From NCBI GenBank assembly GCA_031538565.1, contig JAVKLS010000043.1:1-23244 (forward strand): 23,244 nt of DNA, written 5' to 3'. This document shows positions 6,642-13,394 of this stretch, piece by piece. Under the pieces are notes generated by a model, which ran no database searches, had not been told where the DNA came from, and saw nothing but the letters and a program-made list of their open reading frames with translations. Both the position numbers and the translations under genes were made by a program. This DNA is from JASGCK01 sp031538565 (lineage in GTDB: Bacteria; Pseudomonadota; Gammaproteobacteria; Burkholderiales; Burkholderiaceae_C). Within the stretch, counting starts at the first letter, position 1. Every line of letters begins with the position of its first letter.

Positions 6642-9026
6642 ATGAGCCTTTATCAAAATCTACAAGCTGCCAAGTCTGAGGAAGATGTTAAGGATGCTTA
6701 TGTCAAAGCTTTGGGGCTAAAAGCACTCTCCAAAGGGTTGATCGACATTCGCACCCAAGAAGTCTGGTTTGAAGCCAAAGAAGCCCCGACACCACCTGCG
6801 GCCATGTTTGCGCAGTTGCTTTCCTATGTTCGCGCAGCACATAGCAAAGGCGAAGAAATACCGCCTTTTTTAGCCGTATTGGACCGCGAAAAAGCCGCGC
6901 TCATGGAAACCCAGTACGCCCTGCCCTTGTTTAAAGACAAAGAGATTCAGTGGGGGACTTCCGCTTCGCAGATTAGCAAAGAGACGATCAAACAAATCCA
7001 GCCCTACATCGAAGCGCATTTTGTTGTTTACAAAATCGAGACGCACGAAACAGAGTTTGTTGAAGCCGTTAAAACGGGTATTCGCGAAGGTCGTTTCATC
7101 CGCACCCCAATTACGCCAGACAACTTAAAGCAGGTATTCGATAAGTGGGTCGAAATGATTGGCAAAGAACTGGATGGTGTGGACGCGGTGGATTACGCCC
7201 TCATGTTTTTTGCCGATGTTATGCACGATGGCAAAGCCAAGGTGATGGAAAACTTGCCAGCGCGTTTGGTTTATGACGGCGACACCCCGCTTTTTATGCT
7301 TGGCGGAAAAACCTACGAGCTATCAAGCCTAGCGGGCTACAGGCGATTTTGGGCGATCTACCATAGACCGCCGCATCAAGAGTACCGGGAGTATTTGCTA
7401 GAGAGGCGCGACAGCCTCTTGCCACTTGACGAGCGCAGCTTTAAAGGCGCGTTTTATACGCCGCTCAAAGTGGTGGACAAAGCCTATGACCTGCTGGCAA
7501 AAACGCTTGGTAAAAATTGGCAACAAAAATACATCGTGTGGGATATGTGCTGCGGCGTGGGCAACCTAGAAGTCAAGCACAGCAACCATCGCAACGTGTT
7601 TATGAGCACGCTAGATCAAGCCGACTTGGACGTCATGAAAGCCAGCCGTACTTGCGTGGCGGCAACGCATTTTCAGTACGACTATTTGAACGACGACATC
7701 GACGACTTTTGCCGCTTCGATTACACGCGGACCAACAAAATGCCCGAAGCCTTGCGCCAAGCCATTGCGGACGCAAGGGAAAACAAAAAAGATGCCAAAA
7801 AGATTTTGATACTCATGAATCCGCCGTATGCGGAATCGGGGGCAGGTATTGGTGTGGGTAATAAAGCAGGTGTGGCTAAAACAAAAGTTGCAAGCTGCAT
7901 GATGACGAATTACGGCAAGGCAACGAACGAACTTTTTGCACAGTTCATGGTCCGCATTTCGCAAGAAATACCGAATGCCATTTTGGCAACGTTTAGTACG
8001 TTGAAATATGTGAATGCGCCTAACTTTGAACAGTTCCGAAAATATTGGAAGGCGGCTTATTTAGGTGGATTCATCGTGCACAGCAAGGCTTTCGATGGAT
8101 TGAAGGGCAACTTTCCAATTGGGTTTTTAATTTGGAACACAAAGAAGAAAGAATTCTTGGTTGAAGTTGAAACCAGCGTTCTTAATAAGAATGCGTTGCC
8201 CATCGGTAGCAAGCAATTTTACAACTTGCCAAGAAGTAGCAACTTAAATGCTTGGGTTGGGCGATTTAACGTTGATGATTTGGAGACGATTGCATTAAAA
8301 AATGCAATAAGTCCATCGAATCTGCTAGAGCAAGTGGCATGGCGCAGAGGCGCTCTTGGCTATATGCTTTGCGACAGCAATGATTTGCAGCACGCAGGGC
8401 AAAAAACCGCGTTGTTTTCCTCCGTTTACAAAACAGGACACGATGGCGGATTTGTTGTTGATGCTCAAAACCTCTGGCAAGCGGCGGTCATGTTTGCGGT
8501 ACGACAAGTCGTTCAGCACACATGGTTGAACCATAACGATCAATTCATGCAAGCAACAGGACGTTTAATTCCTAGCTTTAAAAATGACTGTTTGATTTGG
8601 ATGCTCTTTCATGGAAAAAATCTCACTGCCAGCGCAGACAAGTTGCGCTGGAGTGATAAAGATTGGTCTATCGTCAATCACTTCATTCCGTTTACTGAAG
8701 CCGAGGTCAAAGCCAGGGGGCGCTTTGAATCCGCATTTATGGTGGACTACCTAAAAGACAAAACATTGCCCAAAGAAGCGCAGGCGGTGCTAGATGCAGG
8801 GCGCGAGATTTGGCGGGCATATTTTGCAAGTGATTTTGAGAAAAAAATTCGCGACGAATACAAACTCAATCGCCCCGATGTGGGCTGGTATCAAATCCGC
8901 AAAGCCTTAGAAGCCAAGGGCAAGGCTGAAGGCGGCGAGTTTGATTTTTCAGTATTTAAAGCTGCCTACGAGGTGCTGTCTGAAAAGCTACGCCCTATGG
9001 TGTTTGAGCTTGGATTTTTGAAGTGA
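6642..9026 (+). CDS. Type IIG-like restriction-modification enzyme / N6-adenine DNA methyltransferase
   Basis: 794 residues in one intact frame. The N-terminus has D35 and E44-A45-K46 in IDIRTQEVWFEAKEA, a D-x8-ExK arrangement like PD-(D/E)xK nuclease sites of one-chain restriction-modification enzymes. The middle holds a SAM-binding motif I, W300-DMCCGVGN (a variant of DPxxGxG), and the catalytic motif IV N393-PPY. Motif I before NPPY is the gamma order of N6-adenine methyltransferases. Later segments (FSTLKYVNAPNFEQFRKYW, GNFPIGFLIWN) fit the rest of the catalytic fold, and the C-terminal third would hold target recognition. No separate R or S subunit is adjacent. GC is about 41% over 7861-8340 against about 50% before and 47% after. 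Nuclease activity is inferred; an orphan methyltransferase remains possible. No good ribosome-binding site is seen. Confidence 0.75.
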   Translation: MSLYQNLQAAKSEEDVKDAYVKALGLKALSKGLIDIRTQEVWFEAKEAPTPPAAMFAQLLSYVRAAHSKGEEIPPFLAVLDREKAALMETQYALPLFKDKEIQWGTSASQISKETIKQIQPYIEAHFVVYKIETHETEFVEAVKTGIREGRFIRTPITPDNLKQVFDKWVEMIGKELDGVDAVDYALMFFADVMHDGKAKVMENLPARLVYDGDTPLFMLGGKTYELSSLAGYRRFWAIYHRPPHQEYREYLLERRDSLLPLDERSFKGAFYTPLKVVDKAYDLLAKTLGKNWQQKYIVWDMCCGVGNLEVKHSNHRNVFMSTLDQADLDVMKASRTCVAATHFQYDYLNDDIDDFCRFDYTRTNKMPEALRQAIADARENKKDAKKILILMNPPYAESGAGIGVGNKAGVAKTKVASCMMTNYGKATNELFAQFMVRISQEIPNAILATFSTLKYVNAPNFEQFRKYWKAAYLGGFIVHSKAFDGLKGNFPIGFLIWNTKKKEFLVEVETSVLNKNALPIGSKQFYNLPRSSNLNAWVGRFNVDDLETIALKNAISPSNLLEQVAWRRGALGYMLCDSNDLQHAGQKTALFSSVYKTGHDGGFVVDAQNLWQAAVMFAVRQVVQHTWLNHNDQFMQATGRLIPSFKNDCLIWMLFHGKNLTASADKLRWSDKDWSIVNHFIPFTEAEVKARGRFESAFMVDYLKDKTLPKEAQAVLDAGREIWRAYFASDFEKKIRDEYKLNRPDVGWYQIRKALEAKGKAEGGEFDFSVFKAAYEVLSEKLRPMVFELGFLK

Positions 9027-9032
9027 TTTGTT

Positions 9033-10250
9033 ATGGACATCAATTTAGTACTTGGGCTGGCAATTGGCATGGTACTGGGCGCTGCGGTGGTATGGGTGTT
9101 GGCGCAAAAAACAAAAACGGATTTGTCGATTCAACTGGCATCCGTCAACGCGACGCTTGATAGCGAGCGGCAAACGCTGGCAAGTAGCGCAAAACTTCTG
9201 GACGAAACTAAGACGGCGCTGTCCGAGCAGTTACGGCAAATCGTGCAGCAGATACCCAGCAAAATTTCCGAAGAAAACAAAGTGCGACTGAATGATGTGC
9301 TGACCCCCTTTCGCGATCGCTTGCACGACTTGCAAAAGACGGTGATTGAAACCTCGCAGTCAGGCGTTGCAAAAAATGCCGAGCTATCACAGCAAATTAA
9401 ATCGTTGTCCGATCAAAGTTTGCTGGTGAGTCAAAGCGCGGTCAATCTGACCAATGCACTCAAAGGTAGTAGTAAAGCGCAGGGCGCATGGGGTGAGTTG
9501 GTGCTAGATCGCACGCTGGAGCTGGCGGGGCTTCGCAGTGGCGAAGACTACGTGACGCAGGCAAATGTGAAGGATGACTTGGGCGCCAACTTTCGCCCCG
9601 ATGTGGTGGTGAATCTGCCAGGGGGAAAGCACATCGTTATTGACTCGAAAGTGTCCATCAAAGACTACGACCTCTACACCAGCGCGCAAGATGCAGCGCA
9701 AAAACAGTTGCACGCGAAGGCGCATTTGGAGTCCATCAAAAAGCACATCGCCGACTTATCTGGCAAGTCGTATGAATCGAAGGTGGATAACACGCCCAGT
9801 TTTACGGTGATGTTTATTCCTATTGAATCGGCGTTTGCCTTGGCGCTAGAGTGCGATGCCCATTTGTTTCAATTGGCTTTGCGCTCCAGCATTGTGTTTG
9901 CCACGCCTACGACGCTGCTTGCCATGCTGCGAACTATCGAGTTTGGTTGGCGACAAGAGCGGCAGCAAAAAAATGTGGACGACATCATTAAAAAAACAAC
10001 AGACCTCTACGATAAATTTGTAGGCTTTTATGAGAGCTTGGAGGATGTGGAGAACCGGCTTTCGCAGGCACAGCAGGCGCTTACAAAATCTAAAGACCAG
10101 CTCAAAACAGGCACGGGCAGTTTGATCCGCCGCGTCGAGGTGATTCGGGCTTTGGGACTTCAGCCTAAAAAGCTCTTACCCCCTGAGGCGCTTGGCGGTG
10201 CGTTGCAGGACTCGGCGCAGCGCCTAGAAAACGGCGCGGATGAACTTTGA
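9033..10250 (+). CDS. rmuC: DNA recombination protein RmuC
   Basis: 405 residues. An N-terminal membrane anchor (residues about 5-24, LVLGLAIGMVLGAAVVWVLA) is followed by a long heptad-rich helical region (about 25-150), then the conserved RmuC domain with GAWGELVLDRTLELAGL. That domain carries a PD-(D/E)xK-like core, FRPD (D190) then IVIDSK (D204, K206), and later EFGWRQERQQKN and the QAQQAL...LKTGTGSLIRR tail. In E. coli RmuC limits DNA inversions at short inverted repeats and is thought to act as a nuclease. The gene starts 6 bases after the methyltransferase gene, implying co-transcription, and overlaps the next gene by 11 bases. Two nuclease-fold products side by side is suggestive, but rmuC is also a common core gene. 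Confidence 0.9.
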   Translation: MDINLVLGLAIGMVLGAAVVWVLAQKTKTDLSIQLASVNATLDSERQTLASSAKLLDETKTALSEQLRQIVQQIPSKISEENKVRLNDVLTPFRDRLHDLQKTVIETSQSGVAKNAELSQQIKSLSDQSLLVSQSAVNLTNALKGSSKAQGAWGELVLDRTLELAGLRSGEDYVTQANVKDDLGANFRPDVVVNLPGGKHIVIDSKVSIKDYDLYTSAQDAAQKQLHAKAHLESIKKHIADLSGKSYESKVDNTPSFTVMFIPIESAFALALECDAHLFQLALRSSIVFATPTTLLAMLRTIEFGWRQERQQKNVDDIIKKTTDLYDKFVGFYESLEDVENRLSQAQQALTKSKDQLKTGTGSLIRRVEVIRALGLQPKKLLPPEALGGALQDSAQRLENGADEL

Positions 10251-11412
10251 ACTAGCGCGACTCATCATCGGCCATGTGTTTTTGCATGGCTGCATGACGG
10301 GGATGCGGCTTGCCGCGCCGCTGTGGGCTTTGCACGAAGGTTATTCGCCGCTGGTGGTGGGTGTGCTGCTGGCGGCATTTGCTCTTACGCCAGTCTTTCT
10401 TGCTTTGCCCGCAGGGCGTTTTACAGAGACCTACGGGCTGAAGCGTCCCGTGCGCTGGGGCATTGCAGCGGCGACGCTGGGCGCACTGCTGGCAGCGGCG
10501 TATCCGCACATCATCACGGTGAGCTTGACGGCGCTGTTGGTGGGCGGCGCAGCAGGTGCAATCATCATTGCTTTGCAGCGCCATGTGGGACGCACCGTCA
10601 CAGGGAAAGTCGAGCTCAAGCAAGCGTTTAGTTGGCTGTCGCTTAGTCCTGCTTTTTCTAATTTTTTAGGCCCCGTCACGGCAGGTTTTTTAATTGACTA
10701 CGCAGGTTACCGAGTTGCTTTTTTGGTGTTGGCCATGTTTCCGCTGGTGATGTGGCTGTGGATGCGGCGTACGCGGGAGGCCTTGCTGGATAGACCTCCG
10801 CACGGGGAAGTCAAACACAAAGTATGGGATTTGCTGACAGAGCCCATGCTGCGCCGTGTGCTGTTGGTGAATTGGTTTTTGTCCGCCTGCTGGGATGTGC
10901 ACACGTTTGTGGTGCCCATTTTGGGACATGAGCGTGGCTACAGCGCATCCACTATTGGCTTTATCTTGGGTGCATTTGCTGTGTCGGCGGCAGTCGTGCG
11001 CGGTTTGCTGCCATTTTTTGCTGAGCGCCTAGCCGAGTGGCAAGTGATTGTGGCTGCGATGTTAATTGCAAGCATCGTCTTTGCGGCGTATCCATTTTTG
11101 CCAAATCCGTGGATCATGGCAGCCTTTTCTGTTGTGCTTGGATTTGCGCTTGGCTCGGTGCAGCCGATGATTATGAGCGCCTTGCACCGCATCACGGCCG
11201 ACAATCGGCAAGGCGAAGCCTTAGCCTTGCGTTTGATGGTGATTAACGCCTCTAGTGTGCTGATGCCCATGCTCTTTGGCGCGGGTGCTACGCTTGGCGT
11301 GTCGCTGGTATTTTGGTCGGTTGCTGTTTGGGTTGGACTGGGAAGCCGCGTAGCGTATGGGATGCGGCAGTTAGATGATGGTTTTGATGTGCGTGGAGAA
11401 ATAAAAAAATGA
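10240..11412 (+). CDS. MFS family transporter
   Basis: 390 residues with about 12 hydrophobic segments, the usual major facilitator size. The loop after the second helix contains LPAGRFTETYGLKRPVRWG, an MFS motif A variant (G-x3-D/E-x2-G-R/K). A second half-repeat begins after the central loop RPPHGEVKHKVWDLL, with LERRGYSAS-type spacing seen in HERGYSASTIGFILGAF. The substrate cannot be read from sequence; drug or metabolite efflux is a common default in this family. Its ATG overlaps the rmuC 3' end by 11 bases and its TGA overlaps the next ATG (ATGA), so it is translationally coupled on both sides. Confidence 0.82.
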   Translation: MNFELARLIIGHVFLHGCMTGMRLAAPLWALHEGYSPLVVGVLLAAFALTPVFLALPAGRFTETYGLKRPVRWGIAAATLGALLAAAYPHIITVSLTALLVGGAAGAIIIALQRHVGRTVTGKVELKQAFSWLSLSPAFSNFLGPVTAGFLIDYAGYRVAFLVLAMFPLVMWLWMRRTREALLDRPPHGEVKHKVWDLLTEPMLRRVLLVNWFLSACWDVHTFVVPILGHERGYSASTIGFILGAFAVSAAVVRGLLPFFAERLAEWQVIVAAMLIASIVFAAYPFLPNPWIMAAFSVVLGFALGSVQPMIMSALHRITADNRQGEALALRLMVINASSVLMPMLFGAGATLGVSLVFWSVAVWVGLGSRVAYGMRQLDDGFDVRGEIKK

Positions 11413-12353
11413 ACGTTGTTGTCATTGGCAGGCAAGATTTTGGACGTGCTGTGTTGGATGCCTTTTATGCACGAGGGGACACCATTTCGGGCGTGTTTTG
11501 TGCGCCCGATAAAGAAGGCGCAAAACCAGATGCTTTGGATGCGCGAGCGGTGGAGCTTGGCTTGCCGGTGTTTAAATTTGCATCGCTTAAAAGCGAAGAG
11601 GCGCTTGGCGCTTTGCGAGCTTGTCATGCGGACATTGGCGTGATGGCCTACGTGCTGCAATTTGCACCACAAGAGTTTGTCACCATTCCAAAGCACGGCA
11701 TGATTCAATATCACCCGTCTTTGTTGCCCAAGTACCGTGGGCCCAGCGCCATTGGTTGGGCCATTAGCAATGGCGAGCGCGAAACGGGACTTAGCATTTT
11801 TCGCCCCACCGACGGGTTGGACGAGGGTCCCGTGATTTTGCAAAAGACCGCGCCCATTGCTGCGGATGCCACACTGGGATCGGTGTACTTTGATCACTTA
11901 TTTCCGATGGGAGTTGCTGCCATGCTGGAAGCTGCGGACAGCGTGGTAGCAGGCACGCACACGCAAGCCGTGCAGGAAGAATGGCAGGCGGGTTACGAGG
12001 GTTGGTACGACCTGCGGGCTGCACGCATCAATCCATTTGCCCATGTTGACCAAACCTATAACCAAATCCGTGCCTGCAACCCCGCGCCTGGTGCGTGGCT
12101 GGAGGTGAACGGCGCAAAGGTACAAATTTTTGATTGTAAAAAACACACGCATCAAACGTTTGGGCAGGTGCGCGCTCGCGCTGCCAAGGTAGGGCAGATT
12201 AGCCAAATTACGGATGAGTCATTCTTTTTTGTGTGCAATGGCGGCGAAATTGAAGTGCTACGCGCCAAAGCAGAGGACAGCAAAAAAATCAGCGGAGCCC
12301 AGCTTGCTGCGCACCTCAAGCTCGCGGTGGGTTTAGCTGTCCACGCCCATTAG
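11409..12353 (+). CDS. Formyltransferase-fold protein, like the hydrolase domain of 10-formyl-THF dehydrogenase
   Basis: 314 residues with a formyltransferase N-domain and a C-terminal Fmt-like barrel (VDQTYNQIRACNPAPGAW onward). Features recall the N-terminal domain of 10-formyltetrahydrofolate dehydrogenase (ALDH1L1): GVFCAPDKEGAKPD, LPVFKF, then IQYHPSLLPKYRGPSAIGW and DGLDEG. H102 and D138 are 36 residues apart, the same spacing as the His/Asp pair of ALDH1L1. The Asn of the true methionyl-tRNA formyltransferase motif (N-x-H) is replaced by Gln100. It therefore probably acts on 10-formyl-THF or a small formyl acceptor rather than initiator tRNA. Pipelines may label it Fmt. Its ATG overlaps the MFS stop and GGAG lies upstream. 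The 3' end overlaps the convergent yaeQ by 21 bases. Confidence 0.8.
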   Translation: MNVVVIGRQDFGRAVLDAFYARGDTISGVFCAPDKEGAKPDALDARAVELGLPVFKFASLKSEEALGALRACHADIGVMAYVLQFAPQEFVTIPKHGMIQYHPSLLPKYRGPSAIGWAISNGERETGLSIFRPTDGLDEGPVILQKTAPIAADATLGSVYFDHLFPMGVAAMLEAADSVVAGTHTQAVQEEWQAGYEGWYDLRAARINPFAHVDQTYNQIRACNPAPGAWLEVNGAKVQIFDCKKHTHQTFGQVRARAAKVGQISQITDESFFFVCNGGEIEVLRAKAEDSKKISGAQLAAHLKLAVGLAVHAH

Positions 12354-12902
12354 GCGTAGGGGCGTGACTTCTATCGAGTCCTCACTCGTACTCAGTCGTG
12401 CGCTGCCGTCTTGCACCAAGACGTTAATTTGCATTCCACGCTGCGCCAGCTTCGCGAGCGCTTGACTGTGTTCAGTACTAATTTGCCACACGTTTAAATT
12501 GCTGGCACGGGTGAGTTTTGCCGATATATTTTTCCACCATACATCGGTGCTGTGGGCAAAGCTGTACACGCTGACTCGCTGGGCACGACTGGCTGCGCGA
12601 AGCAGGCGTTTGTCGTCGGGTTGTCCCACATCAATCCAGTGCTGCACGGCTTCGGTGTAGTCCTTGTGCCACAGCGCGGGTTCATTCATATCCCACAAGT
12701 CTTTGGCAAACTCAAGATGACCTGCCTTATCGTCTGCAGGAACGTTGAGCGCAAACGCAAGCAGGCGAATCATCATGCGCTCATCAGTTTCCGAGGGGTG
12801 ACGGGCAATGGTGACGCTGTGATCGGCATAAACATTCCTGTCCATGTCGGCAATTTGCAGCTGTGCTTTGTAGATAGTGGCTTTCAGTGACATAAGATTC
12901 AT
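12333..12902 (-). CDS. yaeQ: YaeQ family protein
   Basis: 189 residues from the ATG at 12902, or 186 from 12893. The sequence MSLKATIYKAQLQIADMDR, HPSETDERMMIRLLAFAL, EPALWHKDYTEAVQHWIDVG and QPDDKRLLRA follows the YaeQ family closely. The family has a compact variant of the PD-(D/E)xK nuclease fold; its cellular role is not settled. Homologues start at the MSLK methionine (12893), but GGTGAGG lies 8 bases before the ATG at 12902, so ribosome binding favours the longer form. An upstream open extension to 13013 lies within greB and is rejected. Its 3' end overlaps the formyltransferase gene on the other strand, and its start almost touches greB. Confidence 0.88.
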   Translation of the reverse strand: MNLMSLKATIYKAQLQIADMDRNVYADHSVTIARHPSETDERMMIRLLAFALNVPADDKAGHLEFAKDLWDMNEPALWHKDYTEAVQHWIDVGQPDDKRLLRAASRAQRVSVYSFAHSTDVWWKNISAKLTRASNLNVWQISTEHSQALAKLAQRGMQINVLVQDGSARLSTSEDSIEVTPLRLMGVDS

Positions 12903-12905
12903 TGT
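12894..12905. promoter_or_regulatory. Minimal divergent start region between yaeQ and greB
   Basis: Only 12 bases (AAGATTCATTGT) separate the yaeQ start at 12893 from the greB ATG at 12906, or 3 bases if yaeQ starts at 12902. Each promoter and 5' leader must therefore lie inside the coding region of the opposite gene. No Shine-Dalgarno is seen for greB. I could not pick out promoter hexamers with confidence. Confidence 0.5.
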
Positions 12906-13391
12906 ATGAGCCTCACCAAAAACTATCTCACTCCCGCAGGTTATGCACGGCTTCGCGCCGAGTGGCAAGAATTGATGGACGTTGAGCGCCCCAAAATTGT
13001 GGAGACGATTCACTGGGCGGCCAAAAATGGTGACCGCTCGGAAAACGGCGACTACATCTATGGCAAGCGCAGACTGCGCGAAATTGACAGGCGCATTCAG
13101 TTTTTAACCAAGCGACTAGAAATTGCCGAGGTGGTGGATGCCAGCGTCCACGGCGCTTCAGAGCAAATATTTTTTGGCGCAACGGTAACGTACCTTGAGG
13201 AGTCGGGTGAGATGCGCACCGTGCACATTGTGGGTATTGATGAAGCCGATTCTCTGGCGGGGCAGGTCAGCTGGGTCTCACCCATTGCCAAAGCCTTGAT
13301 GAAAAACAAGGCGGGCGATGTGCTGCGTTTAATGACACCCAGCGGTGAGCAAGAAGTGGAAGTGCTGACCGTGCGTTATCCGCAGATTTGA
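12906..13391 (+). CDS. greB: Transcription elongation factor GreB
   Basis: 161 residues, the standard GreA/GreB size. The N-terminal coiled-coil carries the GreB-type acidic tip region WAAKNGDRSENGDYIYGKRRLREIDRR, where the D and E of DRSENGDY reach the RNA polymerase active site to stimulate cleavage of backtracked RNA. FLTKRLEIAEVVD closes the coiled coil and the C-terminal FKBP-like domain includes FFGATV and VSWVSPIAKALMKNKAGD. The GKRRLREIDRR stretch and KNYLTPAGYARL start favour GreB over GreA. The gene is divergent from yaeQ and ends 3 bases before the convergent spoT stop, leaving no room for a separate terminator. Confidence 0.92.
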   Translation: MSLTKNYLTPAGYARLRAEWQELMDVERPKIVETIHWAAKNGDRSENGDYIYGKRRLREIDRRIQFLTKRLEIAEVVDASVHGASEQIFFGATVTYLEESGEMRTVHIVGIDEADSLAGQVSWVSPIAKALMKNKAGDVLRLMTPSGEQEVEVLTVRYPQI

Positions 13392-13394
13392 ATC

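Noticed and set aside
10938..11897. Long minus-strand open frame (319 codons) opposite the MFS and formyltransferase genes
   Set aside because: It lies wholly antisense to two clearly recognised genes, has low-complexity composition and no recognisable domain, so it is a shadow frame.
12903..13013. Upstream extension of yaeQ to 13013
   Set aside because: The extra residues are antisense to the conserved greB start and do not resemble YaeQ N-termini.
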